This document shows positions 41,921 through 49,051 of a stretch of 64,000 nucleotides of DNA, piece by piece. Origin of the DNA: Martinezella tropici. GTDB taxonomy: Bacteria; Pseudomonadota; Alphaproteobacteria; Rhizobiales; Rhizobiaceae. The first letter of the stretch is position 1. Each line of letters opens with the position of its first letter. The DNA lies in contig JUHI01000013.1 in the NCBI GenBank assembly GCA_000799755.1, forward strand, positions 62,001-126,000, written 5' to 3'. The translations under genes and the position numbers were made by a program. The notes below the pieces were generated by a model. It did no database searches and was not told where the DNA came from. It saw nothing but the letters and a program-made list of their open reading frames with translations.

Positions 41921-42691
41921 TCAGGAATCGGTCTGTTGCGGTTTGCTGCGTTTGAAGAGCGGCCATCGCAGCGTCGGCCAGCCGGCGGAATTGATGCGGA
42001 AGAGCAGGCCGTAGCGCGAATAGACGATCGCCATCATGAAGGAGAACCAGCCGCCAAGAGCTAGGCCGGCGATGACATCGCTTGGATAGTGGGCGCCGAC
42101 AATAACGCGGGTGATCGCCAGCCAGAGCGCACAGGCGGCAAAGATGTAGCGATAGCGGGGAAACAGGAGGGCAAGCGCCACGAACAGAGCACCTATCGTG
42201 GTCGCATGGCCCGATGGGAAGCTTTCGAAGCTGGCGCGGCCGTTGAAGGGCGAGAAGCCGAAAGGTCCCCAATCGGCAAAATGCGTCGGGCGGGCGCGGC
42301 CGATGGCGCGCTTCAGCAGATTGGCCAGGAGGCCCGAAAGCGCAATGGTTGTCAGCAGATAGCCGCCAACCTGGCAGATACGCAGCGCCTGACAGCGACA
42401 GCGCTGCGAATGCAACAGCCTGCTGCCGGCCCATCCTTCGAAGAACAGGAAAGCGCTGACGAGGAGAATCCAGCCGGATTCACCGAAATTGGTCAGCATT
42501 CCGCCGAAGAAGCGAACAGATGGCGACAGGCTCTTGAGTGTGGCGCCGACAGGCCAATCGAACAGGAGAGCCGAGAGAAGGACGATATTGGCCGTTATAA
42601 ACAGGCAGATTTTCCAGTGAGAGGGTGCAAATGCCGCATCGCTCCGCCGCCAACGCCTGTCGAGAGACGTCAAGATCGCCTGCATAATCAT
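41921..42691 (-). CDS. PAP2-family membrane phosphatase
   Basis: The 256-residue protein has about six membrane helices and the three PAP2 motifs: KRAIGRARP, PSGH and RVIVGAHYPSDV. Homologues dephosphorylate lipid phosphates such as undecaprenyl pyrophosphate, phosphatidate or lipid A; the substrate here is unknown. The protein lies in the inner membrane with the active site on the periplasmic side. ATG 42689-42691 is the start (ATG 42685 alternative). It is a single gene with 105 bases to the ArsR gene. Confidence 0.85.
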   Translation of the reverse strand: MIMQAILTSLDRRWRRSDAAFAPSHWKICLFITANIVLLSALLFDWPVGATLKSLSPSVRFFGGMLTNFGESGWILLVSAFLFFEGWAGSRLLHSQRCRCQALRICQVGGYLLTTIALSGLLANLLKRAIGRARPTHFADWGPFGFSPFNGRASFESFPSGHATTIGALFVALALLFPRYRYIFAACALWLAITRVIVGAHYPSDVIAGLALGGWFSFMMAIVYSRYGLLFRINSAGWPTLRWPLFKRSKPQQTDS

Positions 42692-42814
42692 CGCCTATTG
42701 TCGATTTCCAATCAGTTCGACAAATAACAGGCAGTTGTTACAGTTTTTCTAAAAAACGGTGACAAGAGCCGAAGCAGCGATCCTGGATCTGGACGAGCCT
42801 ATCCTGTTTGCAAC

Positions 42815-42847
42815 GAAAAACCCCGCTCCTTGCAGAGCGGGGTTTCA
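42815..42847 (-). terminator. Intrinsic terminator after leuB
   Basis: A 10-bp perfect stem (AACCCCGCTC 42819-42828 with GAGCGGGGTT 42835-42844) is followed leftward by TTTTT on the minus strand, about 40 bases past the leuB stop. Confidence 0.9.
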
Positions 42848-42863
42848 TGTTTCACGTGAAATA
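42848..42863. other. parS-like palindrome (15/16) between leuB and its terminator
   Basis: TGTTTCACGTGAAATA has a single mismatch at the 15th position. It is wedged between the leuB stop (42888) and the leuB terminator stem, 39 kb from the candidate origin, the most distant copy seen in the window. Confidence 0.7.
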
Positions 42864-42887
42864 TATCAGACGATCCAATGCCGGAGA

Positions 42888-44000
42888 TCAGGCCGACAGA
42901 GCCTTGAACTCGGCAAGGATAGCGTCGCCCATTTCAGCGGTGCCGACCTGGCGGCTGCCAGCCGACATGATGTCGCCGGTACGGATGCCGCTGTCGAGTA
43001 CGTTGGCGATCGCCTTTTCCAGCGCGTCGGCATCGGCAATGAGGCCGAAGGAGTAGCGCAGGCACATGGCGAAGGAGGCAATCATGGCGATCGGGTTGGC
43101 GATGCCCTTGCCGGCGATGTCGGGTGCCGAGCCATGGACTGGCTCGTAAAGCGCCTTGCGCTTGCCGGTCTTGGCATTCGGTGCGCCGAGCGAGGCAGAC
43201 GGCAGCATGCCGAGCGAGCCGGTGAGCATGGCCGCGACGTCGGAAAGCATATCGCCGAACAGGTTGTCCGTGACGATGACGTCGAACTGCTTCGGTTGGC
43301 GGACGAGCTGCATGCCGCCGGCGTCAGCGAGCATATGCTCGAGCTGCACGTCGGCATATTTTTCCTTGTGCGTCGCGGTGACGACCTGGTTCCAGAGCAC
43401 GCCAGACTTCATGACGTTGCGCTTTTCCATCGAGCAGACGCGGTTGTTGCGGGTGCGCGCCAGTTCAAAGGCGACGCCGGCGATGCGCTCGATCTCGTAG
43501 GTGTCATAGACCTGGGTGTCGATGCCGCGCTTCTGGCCGTTGCCGAGGTCGATGATTTCCTTCGGTTCGCCAAAATAGACGCCGCCGGTGAGCTCGCGGA
43601 TGATCAGGATATCGAGGCCGTCGACCAGCTCCGGCTTCAGCGACGAAGCCGATGCCAGCGCCGGATAGCAGATGGCCGGACGCAGGTTGGCGAACAGCTT
43701 GAGATCCTTGCGCAGGCGCAGCAAGCCGGCTTCCGGGCGCACTTCGTAGGGAACATCGTCCCACTTCGGACCGCCGACGGCGCCGAAGAGAACCGCATCG
43801 GCGGCCATTGCCTTTGCCATATCGGCATCGGAGATCGCCGCGCCATGCGCATCATAGGCGCTGCCGCCGACGAGGCCTTCATCCGTGACGAAGCCGGCAT
43901 CCTTCGCCTCGTTCATATAGGCGATGATCTTGCGAACCTCACCCATGGCCTCGGGGCCGATACCGTCGCCCGGCAGGAGGAAAAGATTGCGAACTGTCAT
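42888..44000 (-). CDS. leuB: 3-isopropylmalate dehydrogenase
   Basis: The 370-residue NAD enzyme oxidises 3-isopropylmalate in leucine synthesis. The N-terminus LFLLPGDGIGPEAMGEV and EPVHGSAPDIAGKGIANP signatures are present, with the metal-binding Asp cluster around FDVIVTDNLFGDMLSDVA. ATG 43998-44000 follows GGAGG. leuD is 1.9 kb away on the same strand, separated by the GIY-YIG and TIM-barrel genes, so the leucine genes are linked but not one operon. It has its own strong terminator. Confidence 0.97.
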   Translation of the reverse strand: MTVRNLFLLPGDGIGPEAMGEVRKIIAYMNEAKDAGFVTDEGLVGGSAYDAHGAAISDADMAKAMAADAVLFGAVGGPKWDDVPYEVRPEAGLLRLRKDLKLFANLRPAICYPALASASSLKPELVDGLDILIIRELTGGVYFGEPKEIIDLGNGQKRGIDTQVYDTYEIERIAGVAFELARTRNNRVCSMEKRNVMKSGVLWNQVVTATHKEKYADVQLEHMLADAGGMQLVRQPKQFDVIVTDNLFGDMLSDVAAMLTGSLGMLPSASLGAPNAKTGKRKALYEPVHGSAPDIAGKGIANPIAMIASFAMCLRYSFGLIADADALEKAIANVLDSGIRTGDIMSAGSRQVGTAEMGDAILAEFKALSA

Positions 44001-44113
44001 GGGAAAGCCTCCGCGAAAGAAAAAGTTGCGGGGTTTTTAGACCTGCAAATGCGGCTTTTCAAGCGAGGAAGCGGCCGAAACGGTACGGTTTTCGGGCTTT
44101 TGCGACGTCACCC

Positions 44114-44247
44114 ACCCTCGCTCTTCGAGGGCCTGCGAGCCACCTCAGGGTGAGGGCTGATCTTTTGCGCTCGCCGGAATCAATTCCACACTCATCCTGA
44201 GGAGCGCAGCCGAAGGCGGAGCCTCGAAGGACGAAGGTGGCCCTGAT
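44114..44247. repeat. Palindromic intergenic repeat block, left of the GIY-YIG gene
   Basis: The segment has ACCCTCGCTCTTCGAGGG followed by CCACCTCAGGGTGAGGGCTGAT (44114-44161), and a second module CTCATCCTGAGGAGCGCAGC with GGAGCCTCGAAGGACGAAGG (44188-44247). These match the modules at 18437-18622 and 44638-44848. The 327-base gap 44001-44327 also holds the leuB promoter at its left and nothing else recognised. Confidence 0.65.
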
Positions 44248-44327
44248 TTGGAAGCGGCGGAAAAGAATTGATCACTCAGTGCAGCCAATGGTAGAAGATT
44301 TGGCAATCTTAAACCGAAAGTTCTGTC

Positions 44328-44621
44328 ATGGAAGTCACTGTCTGCATTCTGCGTTGCAGCGACGGTTCCTATTACACGGGCCTTACGAAGCAAGGGATAG
44401 AGGCCCGGGTGTGGGAACATAATGCGGGTATTTATGATGGCTACACGACCAAGCGGCGACCAGTCGAGTTGGTGTTCCATGAAGTCTATGACCGTATCGT
44501 TGATGCGATCGCGCGTGAACGGCAGATCAAAGGCTGGTCTCGCCGGAAGAAAGAAGCGTTGATTGCGCTGGATTATGAAGTGCTGCCGGCGTTGTCCCGG
44601 CGCGGGCCTGCGCGACAATAA
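44328..44621 (+). CDS. GIY-YIG superfamily nuclease-domain protein (UPF0213/YhbQ-like)
   Basis: The 97-residue single-domain protein has CILRCSDGSYYTGLT (residues 6-20), where the usual GIY is degenerate and the YIG equivalent is YTG. An Arg follows in the helix, and the catalytic-position Glu64 is in ARERQIKGW. Such proteins are predicted structure-specific or repair endonucleases, but the biology is poorly known. ATG 44328 is the start with no strong ribosome site. It is the only rightward gene between leuB and leuD and is bracketed by palindromic repeats on both sides, which suggests insertion or exchange as a unit. Confidence 0.82.
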   Translation: MEVTVCILRCSDGSYYTGLTKQGIEARVWEHNAGIYDGYTTKRRPVELVFHEVYDRIVDAIARERQIKGWSRRKKEALIALDYEVLPALSRRGPARQ

Positions 44622-44637
44622 CCGGGATTTAGGGGCC

Positions 44638-44848
44638 GACCCTCGTGGTTCGAGGCTACACCCTTCGGGCTTCGCACCTCACCATGAGGGCGGAGGTGGT
44701 GCCGCGCAACCACAGGACACATCTCGATCTCTTGGCAAATTCATCCTTCGACAGGCTCAGGATAAGGACGGAGCAAGCTGAGGGCCGAAAGAGGAGACTA
44801 GCCCTCATGGTGAGGAGGCCCAAAGGGCCGTCTCGAACCACGAGGGCG
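44638..44848. repeat. Long inverted-repeat block right of the GIY-YIG gene
   Basis: GACCCTCGTGGTTCGAGGCT with CACCTCACCATGAGGGC (44638-44694) is mirrored by GCCCTCATGGTGAGGAGG with CTCGAACCACGAGGG (44800-44848). The approximately 105-base spacer contains CCTTCGACAGGCTCAGGATA. The transcript could form a long cruciform-like structure just after the GIY-YIG gene and just past the TIM-barrel gene's stop. Confidence 0.7.
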
Positions 44849-44862
44849 GGTGATCGTTTCAC

Positions 44863-45681
44863 TTACTCGGCCAGGCCGAGCGAAGCGAGGTAGGCGGCCG
44901 ATGCCGGGATCTTCGACTTGTCCTTGATCTCGATGATCAAACGCGGATTGCTGCTGAGCTTGGCAAGGGCGGCAAAGACGGCGCGCCAGTGGATGTTGCC
45001 TTCGCCGAGGCTCCAGTGGCGGTCGGCATAGCCGTCCGCATCCTGCAGGTGGACGTGCTGCAAGCGGTTGCCGGCGGCGTGGACGTAGTAATCGACAGGC
45101 GGGGCGCCCGTGTAGCCATGGGCATAATGGGCATGGCCGGTGTCGATCGAAACGGCGACGGCGGGCGAATTGAAGCTGTCGGCGAGACCGACGCGGATAT
45201 GCGGGTCCTTGTCTTCGATATTCTCGATGACCATCGTGAGCCCGATGTCTTCGGCGCGCTTGACCGCTTCCTTCAGCGTCTGATGCGTATATTCGATGAT
45301 CTTCTCGCGCTCGCCCCTGTTGTTGTCGAGGTTGTTGTAGGACCAGGACGTATAGGGGCTATGGATGACCATCTGCGTGGCGCCGATATTGGCGCAGACG
45401 TCAAGGGCCTGCAGCAGGCGCTTGGAAACGACGGCGCGGACATCCGGGTCCTGCGAGGCGATGACGAAGCCCCAGAACGGGCCGTGGATGCCGAGGCGGC
45501 CCTGATGGCCGTCGAGCAGCTTGCGGGCACGCTCGGCAAGCGGGCCCCAATCGCCGTTCAGGACTTCGGCTTCGACGAAGCTCTGCAGTTCCAGATCACG
45601 CGGCTTTTCGAGCAGCCAGTTGCGATGGATTTCGACGTCGTCGAGCGTCATGGCGGCGCCGACAATGGGAAGGGAGGTCAT
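44863..45681 (-). CDS. Sugar phosphate isomerase/epimerase-like TIM-barrel protein
   Basis: The 272-residue protein belongs to the AP-endonuclease-2 / xylose-isomerase-like TIM-barrel superfamily. Putative metal ligands are the Glu in MVIENIEDKD, Asp/His in SIDTGHAHYAHG, His in LQHVHLQDADG and Glu in LIIEIKD. GIHGPFWGF is the N-terminal loop. The exact sugar substrate is unknown; related proteins epimerise or isomerise ketoses and inositol intermediates. ATG 45679-45681 follows GGAG. It has no evident operon partners. The terminator is likely the inverted-repeat block just past its stop. Confidence 0.8.
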   Translation of the reverse strand: MTSLPIVGAAMTLDDVEIHRNWLLEKPRDLELQSFVEAEVLNGDWGPLAERARKLLDGHQGRLGIHGPFWGFVIASQDPDVRAVVSKRLLQALDVCANIGATQMVIHSPYTSWSYNNLDNNRGEREKIIEYTHQTLKEAVKRAEDIGLTMVIENIEDKDPHIRVGLADSFNSPAVAVSIDTGHAHYAHGYTGAPPVDYYVHAAGNRLQHVHLQDADGYADRHWSLGEGNIHWRAVFAALAKLSSNPRLIIEIKDKSKIPASAAYLASLGLAE

Positions 45682-45858
45682 GGAGAAGCTCCAGTGTGTG
45701 GAGAGGAATGGGGGTGGGAGAGAGGCCCGAAAAGCCTCGGCAGGCCTATATGGACCCGCTTCTTGTCGATCATATTACAGCCGACGGGAAAGATGGTGTC
45801 GAGCTGTTTTCAGAGATTTGCGTTTTCCGCTTTTGAGGTGCCGTAACTGCGGAATGGT

Positions 45859-45886
45859 CCCCTCTCCCCGCTTGTGGGGAGAGGGG
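45859..45886. repeat. Perfect GC-rich palindrome downstream of leuD
   Basis: CCCCTCTCCCC (45859-45869) and GGGGAGAGGGG (45876-45886) form a perfect 11-bp stem around GCTTGT. This type of palindrome is commonly repeated between alphaproteobacterial genes; a degenerate relative may lie near 39453. Confidence 0.6.
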
Positions 45887-45899
45887 GTGTTTTCGGCAT

Positions 45900-45930
45900 G
45901 AAAAAAGCCGGGCTGTAAGGCCCGGCTTTG
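45900..45930 (-). terminator. Intrinsic terminator after leuD
   Basis: AAAGCCGGGC (45904-45913) pairs perfectly with GCCCGGCTTT (45920-45929), with six T residues leftward on the minus strand. It lies 28 bases past the leuD stop. Confidence 0.9.
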
Positions 45931-45957
45931 AAACACTTAGAGATAACGATAAACCGA

Positions 45958-46566
45958 TCAGGCAGCCCAGGGGCGAGATGCGGCGTTCGTCTTTTCGAAG
46001 GTGTCGATCGCGGAGGATTTTTCCAGCGTCAGGCCGATATCGTCGAGGCCATTCAGCAGGCAGTGACGCTTGAATTCGTCGAGTTCGAACTTCAGCGAGC
46101 CGCCGTCCGGGCCGGTGATTTCGAGGTTTTCCAGATCAATCGTCAGGATGGCGTTGGAGCCGCGCGAGGCGTCGTCCATCAGCTTGTCGAGATCTTCCTG
46201 GCTGACCTTGATCGGCAGGATGCCGTTCTTGAAGCAGTTGTTGTAGAAGATGTCGGCGAAGCTTGTGGATATGACGCAGCGGATACCGAAGTCGAGGAGT
46301 GCCCAGGGCGCATGTTCGCGCGAGGAGCCACAGCCGAAATTATCGCCGGCGACCAGGATTTTGGCGTTCTGATAGGCCGGCTTGTTCAGCACGAAATCCT
46401 CGTTCAGCGAGCCGTCTTCGTTGTAGCGGGCTTCAGCGAAGAGCCCCTTGCCGAGGCCGGTGCGCTTGATGGTCTTCAGATAATCCTTCGGGATGATCAT
46501 GTCGGTATCGACATTGACGACCGGGAGGGGCGCTGCGACGCCGGTCAACTTCACGAACTTGTCCAT
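45958..46566 (-). CDS. leuD: 3-isopropylmalate dehydratase small subunit
   Basis: The 202-residue swivel-domain subunit works with LeuC (not in the window) to isomerise 2- and 3-isopropylmalate. VNVDTDMIIPKDYLKTI and GDNFGCGSSREHAPWAL are the diagnostic blocks; the 4Fe-4S cluster is carried by LeuC. ATG 46564-46566 is the start. It is followed by a strong terminator. With leuB at 42.9-44.0 kb it forms a split leucine locus on the same strand. Confidence 0.96.
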   Translation of the reverse strand: MDKFVKLTGVAAPLPVVNVDTDMIIPKDYLKTIKRTGLGKGLFAEARYNEDGSLNEDFVLNKPAYQNAKILVAGDNFGCGSSREHAPWALLDFGIRCVISTSFADIFYNNCFKNGILPIKVSQEDLDKLMDDASRGSNAILTIDLENLEITGPDGGSLKFELDEFKRHCLLNGLDDIGLTLEKSSAIDTFEKTNAASRPWAA

Positions 46567-46759
46567 GGGGTCCTGCCTTCATTCTCGTCTAAGCACGAAT
46601 TATCCAGCCAATAGAACAAATCCGGCCCGAAATGAAGGAGAATCTTGGAAATGCTCTAAAAGTGAGCGCTTTGGTCGCCCTGCCCTTGAGGGCGAACCAT
46701 GATCGGCGAAAGGGTTCTGGTGGCCGGCAACAGCGAGCCACCTTGTCCTGCTTTCAACC

Positions 46760-46996
46760 TCAGAGGTCGATGATCGTGCCGCGACCGTCGTTCCAGATGC
46801 GCATTTCGCGCTGGCCGTTCGTCTTTGCCTTAGCACGGACCGGCGCCGGCTTCATGCGCAGCGAAATCGCGCGCGCTGCCATAAGCACGGTGAGGATACC
46901 GCCCACGGCAAGCGTGATCGAAACGGTAAACAACGCCATGGCTGCAAACACGGTGATACCGGCGAGCGCAATGAACAGGGAACGAATATTCTGCAT
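46760..46996 (-). CDS. Small hydrophobic conserved-looking membrane protein
   Basis: The 78-residue protein has one long or two close transmembrane segments (about residues 6-42: SLFIALAGITVFAAMALF and ITLAVGGILTVLMAARAI), followed by a basic Lys/Arg tail (47-66) and a short C-terminus IWNDGRGTIIDL. The basic tail suggests an inside-facing C-terminus. No family is recognised with confidence. ATG 46994-46996 follows GAGAGG. It stands alone, divergent from the CitE-like gene, with 193 bases before leuD. It is probably real from its start context and amphipathic layout, but function is unknown. Confidence 0.6.
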   Translation of the reverse strand: MQNIRSLFIALAGITVFAAMALFTVSITLAVGGILTVLMAARAISLRMKPAPVRAKAKTNGQREMRIWNDGRGTIIDL

Positions 46997-47107
46997 GGTC
47001 GAGACCTCTCTACTCCCAGCAATGTGGTCCTCTTCTTTTCCCTCTGCAAGAGGAGCATGGCTTTTTGTTGACTTGTGTGGCGATTAAAAGCGCGGCAAAA
47101 CGGCACA

Positions 47108-48040
47108 ATGAGCGAATTTTCCCCGTCCCGTCCCGCCCGCCTGCGCCGTTCGGTCTTGAGCGTTCCCGCAATCAACCGTCGAGCGCTGGACAAGCTTTCG
47201 AGCCTCGATTGCGATGCCGTCATCTTCGATCTGGAAGATTCCGTCTCGCCGGAGAAGAAGGCCGAGGCGCGGGAGAATCTAAGAGCCTTCTTCGCGGCCT
47301 CGCCGCTGCCGGGCAAGGAGCGGATTATCCGTATCAATGGGCTTTCCTCCAATTTCGGTGCCGAGGACCTGGCGCTGGTCGCGGAGCTGGAACCGGATGC
47401 CGTGCTGCTGCCGAAGGTGGACGATCCGCAGGATGTCATGGTCGTCGGTGACTGGCTTGCGGAAGCCGATGCGCCGGAAAGCCTGCGCATCTGGGCGATG
47501 ATCGAGACGCCGCGCGGCATCTTGAACGCGGCTGCGATCGCCGAGGCCGGGCGCACGGCCGGCAGCCAGCTCGATTGTTTCGTCGTCGGTCTCAACGATC
47601 TCAGGAAGGAAACCGGCGTCCTGCCGCAGCCCGGCCGCCCCTATCTCGTGCCCTGGCTGATGCAAGTGATCTTGGCTGTCAGCGCCTACGGGCTCGAGGC
47701 CATCGACAGCGTCTTTAACGATTTCAAGAATGCCGGGGAATTCGAGGCCGAATGCGGCCAGGGCCGCAGCATGGGCTTTTCGGGCAAAATGCTGATCCAT
47801 CCGAACCAGATAGAAGCCGCCAACCTGCATTTCGGCCCGGATGCGGCGGCCATCGCCGAGGCCGAAGCCATCATATCAGCCTTCTCGGAGCCGGGCGCCG
47901 ACGCCCTTAATGTCGTGAACCTTGGCGGGCGGATGGTGGAGCGGCTGCACCTTGTTCAGGCGGAAAGACTCATTCATAAAGCTCGCCTGATCGAACAACG
48001 CTCTTCGGGCGCCGTCGCAGCGTCTCGCATAGAGACCTGA
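47108..48040 (+). CDS. CitE-like CoA ester lyase (HpcH/HpaI aldolase family)
   Basis: The 310-residue TIM-barrel protein has the family motifs RRSVLSVPA, DAVIFDLEDSVSPEKK (with the Glu/Asp for Mg), LLPKVDDP, MIETPRGIL and GFSGKMLIHPNQI. Relatives cleave citryl-, malyl- or (citramalyl)-CoA. The terminal extension after residue 260 is typical of the stand-alone proteins rather than citrate lyase beta subunits; no citF/citD genes are near. ATG 47108 was chosen over the frame start at 47075. A DUF1737 gene lies 36 bases downstream. Confidence 0.85.
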   Translation: MSEFSPSRPARLRRSVLSVPAINRRALDKLSSLDCDAVIFDLEDSVSPEKKAEARENLRAFFAASPLPGKERIIRINGLSSNFGAEDLALVAELEPDAVLLPKVDDPQDVMVVGDWLAEADAPESLRIWAMIETPRGILNAAAIAEAGRTAGSQLDCFVVGLNDLRKETGVLPQPGRPYLVPWLMQVILAVSAYGLEAIDSVFNDFKNAGEFEAECGQGRSMGFSGKMLIHPNQIEAANLHFGPDAAAIAEAEAIISAFSEPGADALNVVNLGGRMVERLHLVQAERLIHKARLIEQRSSGAVAASRIET

Positions 48041-48076
48041 CGTCGCACTGACTGGTCAAACAAGAAAGATGCCTTG

Positions 48077-48283
48077 ATGAAACTCTACCGCTTCCTCACC
48101 GGACCCGATGATGCTTCCTTCTGCCACAAGGTGACTGCGGCGTTGAACAAGGGCTGGGAACTATCGGGCTCGCCGACCTACGCCTTCAATGCCGCGACCA
48201 ATCAGATGCAGTGCGGCCAGGCCGTCGTCAAGGAAGTGGCCGGCAAGGATTACGATCCGGATATGAAGCTCTCCGAGCAGTAA
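48077..48283 (+). CDS. DUF1737 family small protein
   Basis: The 68-residue protein MKLYRFLTGPDDASFCHKVT continues with ALNKGWELSGSPTYAFN, the DUF1737 signature found mostly as small stand-alone proteins in alphaproteobacteria. Function is unknown. ATG 48077 is preferred to the overlapping TTG 48074. It is 36 bases after the CitE-like gene and likely co-transcribed with it. It is convergent to the zincin gene across 54 bases. Confidence 0.8.
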   Translation: MKLYRFLTGPDDASFCHKVTAALNKGWELSGSPTYAFNAATNQMQCGQAVVKEVAGKDYDPDMKLSEQ

Positions 48284-48337
48284 GCACGGACTGAAATTCT
48301 TCGCCTCTCCCCGGCCGTCTTGCGGTCGGGGTTGGTA

Positions 48338-48775
48338 TCACCGATCCGTCGCTTCTTCGGCGCTCGCCTCGATGCGCTCCATGTCCTCGTCGCTCAGGCC
48401 GAAATGATGGCCGATCTCGTGGATCAGGACGTGGGTGATGATGTCGCCAAGGGTTTCGTCGTTCTCGGCCCAATAATCGATGATTGGCCGGCGATAGAGG
48501 CGAATCTTGTTGGGCATGTCGCCGGTCTGGGCGGTAAAGCGCTCCGAAATTCCACGCCCTTCGAAGAGGCCGAGCAGGTCGAAGGGCGTTTCCAGCGCCA
48601 TGTCCTCGAATACCTCGTCGTCCGGGAAATCCTCGATGAGAATGACGAGGTTGCCGGTGAGCGAGCGGAATTCGTCCGGCAGGTGGCTGTAAGCCTCCAT
48701 TGCCAGGGATTCGAATGTGCTGATGGAGGGCGAGTGGCGGTCCCGCCAATCTTCGCTCTGGTCGACGCGAGCCAT
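48338..48775 (-). CDS. Minimal zincin-type metallopeptidase family protein
   Basis: The 145-residue protein has HEIGHHFGLSDEDM (His119-Glu120-x-x-His123) for zinc binding and the family block IRLYRRPIIDYW. This is the small single-domain family found in many actinobacteria and alphaproteobacteria whose peptidase activity is not well established. It is acidic and has no signal peptide. ATG 48773-48775 is the start. It is divergent from the SOS cassette, with the repeat at 48835-48951 between them. Confidence 0.84.
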   Translation of the reverse strand: MARVDQSEDWRDRHSPSISTFESLAMEAYSHLPDEFRSLTGNLVILIEDFPDDEVFEDMALETPFDLLGLFEGRGISERFTAQTGDMPNKIRLYRRPIIDYWAENDETLGDIITHVLIHEIGHHFGLSDEDMERIEASAEEATDR

Positions 48776-48834
48776 GAATATTCCTTCCTTGGCTGGTCAT
48801 ATAGAGACTTTGCGCGGCTTTTACGAGAGCGGAT

Positions 48835-48951
48835 TAGAGCATGATGCCGAAAAGTGTTTGAGCGGTTTTCGGACGATATCATGCTCTACCTTTTTGATTT
48901 TAGAGCGGATTCAGATTTTTGGTCGATCAGACCGAAAGTCATCTGACTCTA
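48835..48951 (+). repeat. 117-bp rhizobial intergenic mosaic element (RIME-like), copy 2
   Basis: The element starts with a palindrome (48835-48888; TAGAGCATGATGCCGAAAAG to CATCATGCTCTA-type arm) and ends in GACTCTAG. It aligns almost base for base with the reverse complement of 13151-13266, including the tail TAGAGCGGATTCAGATTTT. It lies just before the imuA promoter. Confidence 0.8.
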
Positions 48952-48981
48952 GGCAAAGGAATATTTTCTCATAAAATGGTG

Positions 48982-49028
48982 TTGACTCTTTTTCCGACCT
49001 CTGGAATCCATAAGAACATAACAGGAAC
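48982..49028 (+). promoter_or_regulatory. imuA promoter with LexA box (SOS operator)
   Basis: GAAC-N7-GAAC at 49014-49028 is the alphaproteobacterial LexA recognition sequence. A -35-like TTGACT at 48982-48987 lies upstream, with the poorly defined -10 near 49005-49012, so LexA would overlap or directly follow the -10 element. The box is 24 bases before the imuA start. Confidence 0.85.
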
Positions 49029-49051
49029 ATTGTCGATCTGGAGTGAACGTC

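Noticed and set aside
44145..44618. A 157-codon minus-strand frame over the GIY-YIG gene and repeats
   Set aside because: It overlaps the palindromic repeat and the nuclease frame; only the plus frame has a recognised domain.
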